Shown: positions 1 to 8,175, counted from the stretch's first letter. The stretch is DNA of 64,000 nucleotides from Micromonospora purpureochromogenes (GCF_900091515.1 NZ_LT607410.1:682001-746000), one strand, 5' to 3'. A program made the numbers and translations. The notes: generated by a model from the sequence alone, not told the origin.

Positions 1-693
1 GCCGCCGGTGGCGAGGGTGAGGGCGCAGATCGGCAGCACGGTCGCGGCCTGTACGCCGCGCAGCACCGCCGCCGGGTGGGGGCGGCCGGCCGAGGGGCGG
101 CCGGCGGCGCGCAGCGCGACCACCGCGACGGCCAGCGCCAGCGCGGTGACCAGCGCGAACCACACCCGGGAGTCGGTCCACCAGGCGTCCACGCCGGCCC
201 GGGGCAGCCCGAACAGCGCCATCCCCGGCTGGTACGGCGTGTAGCCGAGCAGCCGTTCGTCGGCGGGGAGCGCGGCGATCACGTCGGGCCCCAGGTAGGG
301 GGTGCCCTGCTCGGCGAGCCGGATGCCGGCGTGCTCGACGACCACCACCTCCTCCTGCGCCCGGTCGGTACGCCCCGACGCCCGCTGGATGCTCTGGATC
401 ACCAGCGGCAGCAGGGCCGTGGTAGCCCAGGCCAGGGCGGTGACCGCCGAGCGCGTCGGCACCCCGGCCAGCCCAGGGCGGCGGCCTCGGAGCAGGAGTT
501 GGCCGACGACCAGCAGCGCGGCGATCAGGTAGCCGACGGCGGCGACGCTCCCCCAGGCCCGGTGCGGTGCCAGGGTGGAGGTGGCGGCGGTGCTCGCGGC
601 GAACGCGGCGGCGACCGCGTAGAGGCCGAGGTCGAGGGCGAGGCCGCCGGCGGTGGAGTCCAGGGCGCGCCAGGTGCGGGAGGCGGCGGTCAC
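1..693 (-). CDS. Polytopic membrane protein, GT87-like, C-terminus beyond the window
   Basis: The first 231 codons, read leftwards, are visible; the C-terminal part lies outside. The GTG start at 693 overlaps the stop of the upstream GGDEF-EAL gene as GTGA, so the two are probably translationally coupled. The protein begins MTAASRTWRALDS, has hydrophobic stretches near residues 20-38, 45-65 and 85-100, an extracytoplasmic loop containing YTPYQPGMALFGLPRAGVDAW, then further membrane segments. The loop with a short Pro/Tyr-rich patch followed by DSRVWF resembles GT87 (DUF2029) polyprenol-phosphate-sugar glycosyltransferases, and another GT87-like gene lies at 6.7-8.2 kb. The family call is an inference from overall look; that it is a real membrane protein gene is well supported. 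Confidence 0.7.
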   Translation of the reverse strand, partial: MTAASRTWRALDSTAGGLALDLGLYAVAAAFAASTAATSTLAPHRAWGSVAAVGYLIAALLVVGQLLLRGRRPGLAGVPTRSAVTALAWATTALLPLVIQSIQRASGRTDRAQEEVVVVEHAGIRLAEQGTPYLGPDVIAALPADERLLGYTPYQPGMALFGLPRAGVDAWWTDSRVWFALVTALALAVAVVALRAAGRPSAGRPHPAAVLRGVQAATVLPICALTLATGG

Positions 694-3254
694 GCCGGCA
701 AGTGTGGCAGACCCGTCGGGCGGCTCCGGCCGGGCTGGCGGCGGCCGGGGGCGAGGCGGATGACCGCGCCGGTGTCGTGCAGCGGCGGGACCAGGGTGCC
801 GGGCCGGCCGCCCGAGCCGCGTTGCAGGGCGGCGAGGAGACTGCCGGACGGCAGCGGACGGGCGAAGAGGTGGCCCTGGCCCGCGGCGCAGCCCAGCTCC
901 CAGAGCGCCCGGCGCTGCGGCTCGCTCTCCACTCCCTCGGCGACCACGGTGAGGTCGAGGCTGCGGCCGAGGTCGAGGGTCGAGCGGATGACCGCTGCGG
1001 CCTCCGCCGAGCCCTCCATCGCGGTGACGAAGCTGCGGTCGATCTTCAGCTCGTGCACCGGGATGCGGGAGAGCAGGGAGAGCGAGGAGTAGCCGGTGCC
1101 GAAGTCGTCCAGCGCCAGCCGGACGCCGGAGTCGCGCAGCCGGCTGAGCACCCGGTCGACCACGTCGAGCTGGCTCAGTGTCAGCGTCTCGGTCAGCTCC
1201 AGGACCAGTCGGTCGGGCGGGAGCTCGTGGGCGCGCAGCCGGGCCAGCACCGCGCCGGGGAACCGGGCGTCGAGCAGGCTGCGTGGGGAGACGTTGACCG
1301 AGACCGGCAGGTCGAAGCCGGCCGCCCGCCAGCTCACGGCGGCGAGCAGCGCCTGGTCGAGGATCGCCTCGGCGAACGCGGGGAGCAGGCCGGAGCGTTC
1401 CACCGCCTCCAGGAAGCGCAGTGGGTCGATCATGCCGTGGGTCGGGTGGTGCCAGCGGGCCAGCGCCTCCGCGCCGGTGACCTCGCCGCTGGCCAGGTCC
1501 ACGATGGGCTGGAAGTTGACGGTGAACTCGTGGTCGGCCACCGCCCGGGGCAGCTCGCCGCCGAGGGTGAGCCGGCCGAGGTCGGCGGTGTCGCGGGTCG
1601 GCGAGTACGTGGAGACCCGCTGACCGGCCCGCTTGGCCTGGTACATCGCCACGTCGGCGCGGCGCAGCAGCTCCGGCATGCCCCCGCTGGCCGGTGCCAC
1701 GGCGATGCCCCCGCTGGCCTCGACGCTGATCCGCATGCCGTCCACGTCCAACGGCTGGTGCAGGGTGCCGATCAGCGCCTCCGCCCGGTGCGCGGCGACC
1801 GCCGGGGCGGGCAGTCCGCGCAGCAGTACGGCGAACTCGTCACCGCCGAGGCGGGCCACCAGGTCCTCGGTCTGCGCGGCGGCGCGCAACCGGTCGGCGA
1901 CCTGCATCAGCACCTGGTCGCCGGCGGCGTGGCCGAGGGTGTCGTTGACCTCCTTGAAGTGGTTGAGGTCGATCAGCACCAGCGCGGTCACCCCCTCGGC
2001 GTACCGGGTGCTGAGCTGCTCGGTGCCGCGCTCCATCAGCTGCCGCCGGTTGGCCAGGCCGGTCAGCGCGTCGTGGGTGGCGGCGTGCGCGTGTTCGGCG
2101 GCCACCCGGGCCAGTTCGGCGTACGCCTGGGCGTTGCGGACCGCGGTGCAGAGCGCCGACGCGAAGGTACGCAGCGTGTACTGCTCCCGCTCGGAGAGCT
2201 GGACCGGTCCCCGGAAGCGCAGCCGCAGCACCCCGACGTCGGCGGTGCCGTCGTGCCCCTCCAGCCGGACCGGCAGCACGGAACCGTCGACCGTGCTGGG
2301 CTCGCCGGCCGGTCCGTCGTACCCGATGGTGCCGACGGCGCCGCGGACCGTGCGGCCGCCGTCGCGCAGCTCGATCTCCACCTCGTCGGCGGAGAAGAGC
2401 TCGCCGGCCTGGGTGACCGCGGTGGTGAGGACCTTGTCCAGGTCGACGACGTTGAGCGCGTCGGTGGTCCGGGCGAGGCGCTGCCAGGCCTGCTGCTCGG
2501 TGCGGGCCTTGACCCGGTTGGAGTAGAGCAGGTGGAGGCTGAGGACCAGCGGCGGCACCGCCAGCAGGAGTCGGTTGTCGCCCCGGAGGATGACCAGGGT
2601 GACGGCGATCAGGACGAAGCGGGCCAGTGCGCTCGTCAGGCGCAGCCCGAGGTCGTCCCGGAAGAGCCGGCGGACCTGGGTGCCGGTGGCCAGTGCGATG
2701 ACCGGCAGGGTGAGCACCTCGTCGAGGACCACCGCGACGGCGTAGGCGACGCCGACCATGCCGATGGCGTGCCGCAGGTCGGCCGTCTCCGACCAGCCCA
2801 GCACGTGCAGGGTGACGCCGGCGCCGGCGGCCAGCAGGGTGCTCTTCGCGACACCGAACGCCGTCTTCAACGGCGACGGCTTCATCGACAGCAGCGCGGT
2901 CGCCACGCCGACTCCGGTGGTCAGCACCACCAGCGGCGCCGGTGCGACCGCCAGGCCGAGGACGATGGCGGTCTCACTCCAGGAGATCGCGTGCACCGTC
3001 GCGCGGATGCGGATCCGCCAGTTGATCCGCACGCCCAGGGCGGCCATGAAGACCAGGGTGAGCGACAGCGTGAGGTGGTCACGGGAGAGATCGAGGTGGA
3101 CCAGCTGGCGCAGGGAGAAGGCCACCGCGACGGCGGCCACCACGCAGACGAGGCCGGCGTGCAGCGTCAGCTGCCGCTCGGCCTCCGTCTTGCTTTCGCC
3201 CGGTCGTGCCACCGCATCCTCGACTGCCACTCGGTTTCGCTGAGCAGAGGCCAA
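690..3254 (-). CDS. Membrane-anchored GGDEF-EAL (c-di-GMP synthase/phosphodiesterase) protein
   Basis: An 854-residue protein with both domains of cyclic di-GMP turnover. Residues about 30-245 hold six or seven hydrophobic segments, an integral membrane sensor. Residues about 255-380 look like a GAF-type domain. The GGDEF domain covers about 390-555, with intact GGDEF at 470-474 and the NHFKEVNDTLGH substrate motif. The EAL domain covers about 570-825, with EAL at 596-598 and DDFGTGYSSLSLL near 716-729, both expected in an active phosphodiesterase. The inhibitory I-site before GGDEF (normally RxxD) reads QTED, so product inhibition is probably lost. The start given is TTG at 3254; GTG at 3230 is an alternative. 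It is divergent from moaC across a 650-bp gap and overlaps the downstream membrane protein gene by GTGA. Confidence 0.93.
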   Translation of the reverse strand: MASAQRNRVAVEDAVARPGESKTEAERQLTLHAGLVCVVAAVAVAFSLRQLVHLDLSRDHLTLSLTLVFMAALGVRINWRIRIRATVHAISWSETAIVLGLAVAPAPLVVLTTGVGVATALLSMKPSPLKTAFGVAKSTLLAAGAGVTLHVLGWSETADLRHAIGMVGVAYAVAVVLDEVLTLPVIALATGTQVRRLFRDDLGLRLTSALARFVLIAVTLVILRGDNRLLLAVPPLVLSLHLLYSNRVKARTEQQAWQRLARTTDALNVVDLDKVLTTAVTQAGELFSADEVEIELRDGGRTVRGAVGTIGYDGPAGEPSTVDGSVLPVRLEGHDGTADVGVLRLRFRGPVQLSEREQYTLRTFASALCTAVRNAQAYAELARVAAEHAHAATHDALTGLANRRQLMERGTEQLSTRYAEGVTALVLIDLNHFKEVNDTLGHAAGDQVLMQVADRLRAAAQTEDLVARLGGDEFAVLLRGLPAPAVAAHRAEALIGTLHQPLDVDGMRISVEASGGIAVAPASGGMPELLRRADVAMYQAKRAGQRVSTYSPTRDTADLGRLTLGGELPRAVADHEFTVNFQPIVDLASGEVTGAEALARWHHPTHGMIDPLRFLEAVERSGLLPAFAEAILDQALLAAVSWRAAGFDLPVSVNVSPRSLLDARFPGAVLARLRAHELPPDRLVLELTETLTLSQLDVVDRVLSRLRDSGVRLALDDFGTGYSSLSLLSRIPVHELKIDRSFVTAMEGSAEAAAVIRSTLDLGRSLDLTVVAEGVESEPQRRALWELGCAAGQGHLFARPLPSGSLLAALQRGSGGRPGTLVPPLHDTGAVIRLAPGRRQPGRSRPTGLPHLPA

Positions 3255-3895
3255 GGCTACGTGCGGTCATCCCGTCGCCACAATCGTCTACAGCCACTCG
3301 TGTGCGGACATCGCCCTGATCCCTTCACTGGTCGTCACCCCGACCCCCGGTCGGTGTCTCGGACCAGCCCAGCCTAAGTGCGGTTAGGCCATTTTTGCAG
3401 GGATAAATGTAACTATGGGCAATAGATGAGAATTGGGCGTGAAGTCGTGACGTTCCGTTTCCTCGCGGAGACTGACCGCTGCGTGGCTATCGCTTCTTGT
3501 TAACGCTAGATAATGGTGGATCCGCAACGGTTTCGTCATCGGGCGTGGGGCCCTACTTCCGGTACCCCGAGGTGGCGCACGCCTCACACCGAAGCGGGAG
3601 GCGGCCGAGGGCCGACGGAGTGTAGTCGTATCGAAACTCTCGCGTACGTGATGGCTGAGCATTCGTCGTGATTCGCGTTCTGTAAGTTGCGCCTTTCTCG
3701 GACGTGCCCGCCTGCCCGCTGCTGCGGAATGCGTCGAACTCCCTTTGCGTCGGGCGCTTGCGAACCTGAACCGCTTAGTCACGATCAGGGAAATCGCTGA
3801 TGAACAGCGGGTCGTGAATCGGGGGACGGGTTCGGTCCCTTCGCGTCGCGTGCGTTGCTCCCGGTCGGGCCCACGTCCCGGTCGTACCCGCCGGA
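3255..3895. other. Long, comparatively AT-rich intergenic region between GGDEF-EAL gene and moaC
   Basis: I see no convincing gene here. Open frames exist but lack the codon bias of the neighbours. The stretch about 3385-3540 is clearly more AT-rich than the rest of the window and contains a hairpin (3372-3389). moaC carries its own promoter at the right end, so most of this region is available as 5' leader or control region of the minus-strand GGDEF-EAL gene. I could not match it to a c-di-GMP or molybdenum-cofactor riboswitch. Confidence 0.6.
3372..3389 (+). terminator. Hairpin followed by a T run
   Basis: GCCTAA, a 6-nt loop and TTAGGC form a perfect 6-bp stem, followed on the + strand by CATTTTTG. 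This looks like a small intrinsic terminator, but no + strand gene ends here. It lies in the 5' region of the minus-strand GGDEF-EAL gene, so it may instead be an operator or end an unannotated transcript. Confidence 0.35.
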
Positions 3896-3901
3896 TAGGC
3901 T
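3896..3901 (+). promoter_or_regulatory. -10 hexamer of moaC (leaderless)
   Basis: TAGGCT lies exactly 6 nt before the GTG of moaC and there is no Shine-Dalgarno sequence. This spacing implies transcription starts at or next to the GTG. Confidence 0.6.
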
Positions 3902-3907
3902 GCGGTC

Positions 3908-4399
3908 GTGACCGATCCCGCGCAGCTCACCCACGTCGACCCGGCGGGCGCGGCCCGCATGGTCGACGTCTCCGCCAAGCCGGTCACCGGCCGGCTCGCC
4001 GTGGCCGCCGGCCGGTTGCGCACCACCGCCGAGGTGGTCGACCTGCTGCGCCGCGACGGCCTGCCCAAGGGCGACGCGCTGGCGGTCGGTCGGCTCGCCG
4101 GCATCATGGGCGCCAAGCGCACCCCCGACCTGATCCCGCTCTGCCATCCGATCGCGCTGCACGGCGTGACGGTCGACCTGCGGCTCACCGGGGACACCGT
4201 CGAGATCACCGCCACAGCGCGGACCGCCGACCGGACGGGCGTGGAGATGGAGGCGCTGACCGCCGTGGCCGTGGCCGGGCTGGCCCTGGTCGACATGGTC
4301 AAGGCGGTCGACCCGGCCGCCTCCGTCGACGCGGTGCGGGTGCTCCGCAAGGAGGGCGGCAAGACCGGCGAGTGGGTCCGCCCGGAGGATCGGCCGTGA
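3908..4399 (+). CDS. moaC: Cyclic pyranopterin monophosphate synthase MoaC
   Basis: A 163-residue MoaC, normal length for the family. With MoaA it converts GTP into cyclic pyranopterin monophosphate, the first intermediate of Moco synthesis; MoaC makes the pterin ring from the MoaA product. Family motifs are present: MVDVSAKPVTGRLA near the N-terminus, KRTPDLIPLCHP (about 75-86), GVEMEALTAVAVAGL (about 114-128) and DMVKAVD (about 131-137). The GTG start has a TAGGCT hexamer 6 nt upstream and no ribosome binding site. It overlaps mogA by GTGA and starts the moaC-mogA-moeA-moaE run. Its partner moaA is about 15 kb away on the other strand. Confidence 0.97.
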   Translation: MTDPAQLTHVDPAGAARMVDVSAKPVTGRLAVAAGRLRTTAEVVDLLRRDGLPKGDALAVGRLAGIMGAKRTPDLIPLCHPIALHGVTVDLRLTGDTVEITATARTADRTGVEMEALTAVAVAGLALVDMVKAVDPAASVDAVRVLRKEGGKTGEWVRPEDRP

Positions 4400-4866
4400 T
4401 CCGGGCCCGGGTCGTGGTGGCCTCCAACCGCGCCGCCGCCGGCGTCTACGCCGACACCAGCGGCCCCCTGCTCGTCGCGGGCCTGCGTGAGCTGGGCTGT
4501 GCCGTCGACGAGCCGGTGGTGGTCCCCGATGGCGAGCCGGTGGGCGAGGCGTTGCGCAGCGCCCTGGCCGACGGGATCGACGTGGTGCTGACCAGCGGCG
4601 GCACCGGGGTCACCCCCACCGACCGGACGCCCGACGTGACCCGGGCGCTGCTCGACTACGAGATCCCCGGCATCGCCGAGGCGATCCGGGCGCACAGCCG
4701 CGACCGGGTCCCCACCTCCGCGCTGTCGAGAGGGCTGGCCGGGGTGGCCGGCCGGATGCTCGTGGTCAACCTGCCCGGGTCGACCGGCGGCGCGCGGGAC
4801 GGCCTCGCCGTGCTCGGCCCGATCCTCGGCCACACCGTCGAGCAGCTGCGCGGCGGCGACCACTGA
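4396..4866 (+). CDS. mog: Molybdopterin adenylyltransferase, MogA/MoaB family
   Basis: A 156-residue protein that adenylates molybdopterin before molybdate insertion by MoeA. The diagnostic motif TSGGTGVTPTDRTPDVT is at about 63-79, followed by EIPGIAEAIRA and a NLPGSTGGARDGL motif near the C-terminus. The GTG start at 4396 overlaps the moaC stop by GTGA, so it is coupled to moaC. In-frame starts further upstream would run through moaC and are not credible. MogA and MoaB cannot be separated by sequence alone, hence the family-level call. Confidence 0.94.
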   Translation: MIRARVVVASNRAAAGVYADTSGPLLVAGLRELGCAVDEPVVVPDGEPVGEALRSALADGIDVVLTSGGTGVTPTDRTPDVTRALLDYEIPGIAEAIRAHSRDRVPTSALSRGLAGVAGRMLVVNLPGSTGGARDGLAVLGPILGHTVEQLRGGDH

Positions 4867-4890
4867 CGCCCGGTCCGGCGTCCACGGCGA

Positions 4891-4896
4891 TAGGCT
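4891..4896 (+). promoter_or_regulatory. -10 hexamer upstream of moeA
   Basis: TAGGCT, identical to the hexamer in front of moaC, lies 6 nt before a GTG that opens a five-codon ORF. It marks a probable second promoter inside the Moco cluster, so moeA and moaE can be expressed apart from moaC-mogA. Confidence 0.5.
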
Positions 4897-4902
4897 CGCC
4901 CC

Positions 4903-4920
4903 GTGAGCGCGCGGACGTGA
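4903..4920 (+). CDS. Five-codon leaderless upstream ORF (VSART) before moeA
   Basis: GTG AGC GCG CGG ACG TGA encodes a five-residue peptide, VSART. It follows TAGGCT by 6 nt, the same geometry as the leaderless start of moaC, and ends 34 nt before the moeA start. If the RNA starts at this GTG, ribosomes would translate the mini-ORF first and moeA second from its own ribosome binding site. A role as a translational leader is inference; the geometry is seen directly. Confidence 0.4.
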   Translation: MSART

Positions 4921-4954
4921 CGCGCGCACCGCAGTCGGTGAAGGGAGGCCCCCG

Positions 4955-6214
4955 GTGAGCACGGAAATCGCCGCCGCCGCGGCACAGGTGGCGGCGCCGC
5001 CGCCGGCCGGTTGGGAGGAGGCCCGCTCCCGGGTGTACGCGGTGGGCCTCGCCGCCGCGCTCCCCGCGGTCCGGCGACCGCTGGCCGACGCCGACGGGCA
5101 CACCCTCGTCGAGCCGCTGACCACGCGGACCGACCTGCCGGCCTTCCCGACCTCGAGCGTCGACGGCTGGGCGGTGCGCGGCGAGGGCCCCTGGGACGTG
5201 GTCGGGCGGGTGCTGGCCGGCAACACCCCGCCCCCGCTGACCGCCGACGGCACCACCGTCGAGATCGCCACCGGCGCGATGGTCCCCGAGGGCGCCACCG
5301 CCGTGCTCCGGATCGAGGAGTCGAGCCGTACCGCCGACGGACGGGTGGACGGCACGCCCCGGCCCCACCCGGAGTGGCGGGAGCCGGGCGAGGAGGCGTA
5401 CGCGGGTGAGGAACTGCTCCCCGCCGGCACCCCGGTCGACCCGGCGCTGATCGGGCTGGCCGCCTCCTGCGGCCACGACCAGCTGGCGGTGCGCCGGCAG
5501 CCCCGGGCCGCGCTGCTGGTCTTCGGCGACGAACTGCTGACCGCCGGCCCGCCCGGCGCCGGCCGGGTACGCGACGCGCTCGGCCCGGCCGTGCCGGCCT
5601 GGCTGCGCCGGTACGGCTGCCAGGTGCGCTCCTCCGACGTTGTCGGCCCGGTGGCGGACACCCTCCCCGCCCACGTGGCGGCGCTGCGGTCCGCGCTGAC
5701 CAACGCCGACCTGGTCTGCACCACCGGCGGGACGATGCACGGTCCGGTCGACCACCTGCATCCCACCCTGGAGGCGCTCGGCGCGGACTACGTGGTCAAC
5801 ACCGTGGCGGTCCGGCCCGGCTTCCCGATGCTGCTGGCCCGGCTCGCCGGCGCCGACGGCCGGGTCCGCTTCGTCGCCGGGCTGCCGGGCAACCCGCAGT
5901 CCGCGATCGTCGCCCTGGTCTCGCTGGTCGCGCCGCTGCTGGCCGGGCTGACCGGCCGACCGATGCCGGTGCTGCCGCACGCCACGCTCGCCGAGCCGGT
6001 GCCCGGTCGGGGCGACTACACGCATCTGGCTCTGGTCCGGCTGGACCGGGCCGCCGGCACCGCCCACCCGCTGCGCCACGTCGGCTCGGCGATGCTGCGC
6101 GGGCTGGCCGGCGCCGACGGGTTCGCGGTGATCCGTCCGGGCACCACCGGCGAGGCCGGGGCGCGGGTGCCGGTCGTACCGCTGCCGCTGCTGCCCGGGG
6201 AGCGCTCGTGGTGA
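4955..6214 (+). CDS. moeA: Molybdopterin molybdenumtransferase MoeA
   Basis: A 419-residue MoeA, the usual length of about 400. It inserts molybdate into adenylated molybdopterin. Seen in order: FPTSSVDGWAVRG (about 65-77), a NTPPPLT turn, ATGAMVPEGATAVLRIEE (about 106-123), the mononucleotide-binding MoCF domain with TTGGTMHGPVDHL (about 254-266), and AGLPGNPQSAIVAL (about 308-321). The usual SGG-V-GD motif is replaced by TGGTMHGPVD, as in a subset of actinobacterial MoeA. The GTG start is preceded by GAAGGGAGG. The end overlaps moaE by 7 nt. Confidence 0.95.
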   Translation: MSTEIAAAAAQVAAPPPAGWEEARSRVYAVGLAAALPAVRRPLADADGHTLVEPLTTRTDLPAFPTSSVDGWAVRGEGPWDVVGRVLAGNTPPPLTADGTTVEIATGAMVPEGATAVLRIEESSRTADGRVDGTPRPHPEWREPGEEAYAGEELLPAGTPVDPALIGLAASCGHDQLAVRRQPRAALLVFGDELLTAGPPGAGRVRDALGPAVPAWLRRYGCQVRSSDVVGPVADTLPAHVAALRSALTNADLVCTTGGTMHGPVDHLHPTLEALGADYVVNTVAVRPGFPMLLARLAGADGRVRFVAGLPGNPQSAIVALVSLVAPLLAGLTGRPMPVLPHATLAEPVPGRGDYTHLALVRLDRAAGTAHPLRHVGSAMLRGLAGADGFAVIRPGTTGEAGARVPVVPLPLLPGERSW

Positions 6215-6642
6215 CCGCCGACCCGACCGTCGCCGTCCTCGCGGTCACCGACCAGCCGCTCGACCTCGCCGCGCACGAGGCCGCGGTCGCCGACCGGCGG
6301 GCCGGCGCGGTGGTCTCCTTCCAGGGCGTGGTCCGCGACCACGACCACGGCCGGCGGGTCACCCTGCTGGAGTACGAGGGCCACCCGAGCGCCGCGGACG
6401 TGCTGCGCGAGGTCGCCGCCGAGATCGCCGCCGAGCCCGAGGTGTACGCGGTGGCGGTGTCGCACCGGGTCGGCCGGCTGGAGATCGGTGACGTGGCACT
6501 GGTGGCCGCGGTCAGCACCGCGCACCGCGCCGCGGCCTTCGAGGCCTGCGCCCGCCTGGTCGACGAGGTCAAGGCGCGCCTGCCGATCTGGAAACGGCAG
6601 GTCTTCACCGACGGCACCGAGGAATGGGTCAACTGCCCCTGA
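6208..6642 (+). CDS. moaE: Molybdopterin synthase catalytic subunit MoaE
   Basis: A 144-residue MoaE, the large subunit of molybdopterin synthase, which uses thiocarboxylated MoaD to put two sulfurs into cyclic pyranopterin monophosphate. Motifs: GAVVSFQGVVRDHDHGR (about 32-48), LEYEGHPSA, VSHRVGRLEIGD, and PIWKRQVFTDGTEEWV near the C-terminus with the catalytic-region lysine. GTG at 6208 gives MVTADPT; GTG at 6211 is equally possible. It overlaps the end of moeA. MoaD is encoded about 12 kb away on the other strand. A 50-bp palindromic terminator follows. Confidence 0.95.
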   Translation: MVTADPTVAVLAVTDQPLDLAAHEAAVADRRAGAVVSFQGVVRDHDHGRRVTLLEYEGHPSAADVLREVAAEIAAEPEVYAVAVSHRVGRLEIGDVALVAAVSTAHRAAAFEACARLVDEVKARLPIWKRQVFTDGTEEWVNCP

Positions 6643-6668
6643 CGCCCCTCCCCGTGCTCCCGTGCAGT

Positions 6669-6718
6669 TACCGAGAAAGAGTGGCCATTCCACGTGGAAT
6701 GGCCACTCTTTCTCGGTA
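6669..6718. terminator. Perfect 50-bp palindrome between convergent genes
   Basis: Two 25-nt arms (6669-6693 and 6694-6718) are exact reverse complements with no spacer; the centre is CCACGTGG. Position between the ends of moaE (+) and the GT87-like gene (-) fits a bidirectional terminator. It has no long T run, which is common in high-GC bacteria. Confidence 0.8.
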
Positions 6719-6732
6719 GGTGCGGGGCAGGG

Positions 6733-8175
6733 TCAGCGGCGGGCGGTGGTGGTGGCGCGGGAGAGGCGGTCGGTGTAGAAGGCCGGCTCGGCGCCGGGGC
6801 GCCAGGGCAGCGCGGCGACCAGCACGATCAGCGCCAGCGCGAGGGAGTTCTCCATCAGCGCGCCGAAGAGCCCGTCCTGGTAGTGCGACACCTCGGGGAG
6901 TTGGTGCTCGTACGGCCAGATGGGCGAGACGAGGAAGAGCAGGTAGAGCCCCACCGCCGCGACGGCGTGCCGCAGGCCGGTCAGCGTCGGGTACCAGATC
7001 GGCGGACGCAGCCCGTTCACCCCCGGCGGCCCCCCGTACGACGACGCCTGGCCGGCGCGCGCCGCCAGGCCCCGGCTCGCCTCGTGACGGCGTACGGCGG
7101 CGTCGGCGAGCACGACGATCGCCGGGATGACCCAGACCAGGTGGTGCGTCCAGGAGATCGGGCTGATCACGTTGGCGGTCAGCCCGACCAGGGTGAACGC
7201 GGTCAACTCGTCGCCGTCGGCCCGGGCGGTGGCGGCGCGGGAGAGCCCCACCGCCAGGATCAGCACCGCGAACGACAGCCAGAGCAGGCCGGGCGTCTCG
7301 ATCGAGTCGTACAGCCGGGCGAGCAGGCCGGCCAGCGACTGGTTGGGGGTCATGTCGGCGGCACCGACCCGCTCGGTCTGCCAGAGCACGCCGCCGAAGT
7401 AGGCCCGCGACTCCGTACCGACCAGCGCGTAGGTCCCCAGCGTCACGCCGATGGTGGTGCCGACGGCGGTGGCCGCCGTCCGCCACTGCCGGGTGATCAC
7501 CAGGTAGACGATGAAGAGCGCCGGGGTCAGCTTCACGGCGGTGGCCAGGCCGATGCCCATGCCGGCCCACGCCCCGCTGTAGAGGAAGCGCACGAACGGG
7601 CCGTCGGTCGGACGGCCGTGGGTGCCTCGCCGGGACCGCCAGCGCAGCCCGATCAGGTCGGCCATGATCAGCCCGAAGAGCAGCACGTTGACCTGGCCGT
7701 ACCCGAGGGTCTCCCGGACCGGTTCGATGGCGACGGACATCGACGTCGCGATGCCCACGGTGAACCAGAGCGGCCAGCCGAGGCGGTCCACGATCGGGCG
7801 CAGCAGCGCGGCCAGCACGAGCGCGAGGGCGGCGATGCTGCCCGCCGCGTTGATCCAGCCCGCCGCCTCGACCGGCAGTCGCGCCATCGGCAGCATCATC
7901 AGCGCGGCGAAGGGCGGGTAGGTGAAGCCGAGGGTGGTGGTCGGCGCAATGAACTCGTACAGCTCGTGACCGCTCGCCCACCACACCACCGCGCCGTGGT
8001 AGATCTTCATGTCGAAGAAGTTGTACGGCCGCCCGAAAGCACCGATGGCGAGCCATGCGGCATAGGCGACGGCGGCCACGATGCCGGTCCGTACGACTGT
8101 CCTACGATCGATCCCACGCGTTGCGCGACGGACTGGGGCGAGGCGGTCCAGCCGTCTACCGACGATCGCCGGCAT
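6733..8175 (-). CDS. GT87 (DUF2029)-family membrane glycosyltransferase
   Basis: A 480-residue polytopic membrane protein with about ten hydrophobic segments. The first loop after membrane segment 1 contains NFFDMKIYHGAVVWWASGHELYEF, with the acidic residue early in the first extracytoplasmic loop expected of GT-C enzymes, followed by LGFTYPPFAALMMLPMA. This matches polyprenol-phosphate-mannose-dependent alpha-mannosyltransferases that build phosphatidylinositol mannosides, lipomannan or related glycans at the outer face of the membrane. The ATG at 8175 is chosen because GGGGGTGG lies about 7 nt upstream; the frame stays open to GTG at 8289 without a better signal. Donor and acceptor are not known. 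Confidence 0.88.
   Translation of the reverse strand: MPAIVGRRLDRLAPVRRATRGIDRRTVVRTGIVAAVAYAAWLAIGAFGRPYNFFDMKIYHGAVVWWASGHELYEFIAPTTTLGFTYPPFAALMMLPMARLPVEAAGWINAAGSIAALALVLAALLRPIVDRLGWPLWFTVGIATSMSVAIEPVRETLGYGQVNVLLFGLIMADLIGLRWRSRRGTHGRPTDGPFVRFLYSGAWAGMGIGLATAVKLTPALFIVYLVITRQWRTAATAVGTTIGVTLGTYALVGTESRAYFGGVLWQTERVGAADMTPNQSLAGLLARLYDSIETPGLLWLSFAVLILAVGLSRAATARADGDELTAFTLVGLTANVISPISWTHHLVWVIPAIVVLADAAVRRHEASRGLAARAGQASSYGGPPGVNGLRPPIWYPTLTGLRHAVAAVGLYLLFLVSPIWPYEHQLPEVSHYQDGLFGALMENSLALALIVLVAALPWRPGAEPAFYTDRLSRATTTARR

Noticed and set aside
567..3377. A 936-codon open frame on the + strand
   Set aside because: It is antisense to the GGDEF-EAL gene, whose motifs are unambiguous. 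High GC content keeps the opposite frame open.
3372..3389. Possible IdeR/DtxR iron box
   Set aside because: The CCTAA and TTAGG half-sites face the wrong way round compared with the known TTAGG...CCTAA arrangement.
3384..3782. A 132-codon minus-strand frame in the long intergenic region
   Set aside because: It lacks a ribosome binding site, its composition is unlike the neighbours, and no motif is present.
3255..3895. Possible c-di-GMP or molybdenum-cofactor riboswitch
   Set aside because: The conserved core sequences of these riboswitches could not be found on either strand.
4955..6214. Loss of the MoeA active-site motif
   Set aside because: SGG-V-GD is replaced by TGGTMHGPVD, but other catalytic regions are intact, so a family variant is more likely than a dead enzyme.
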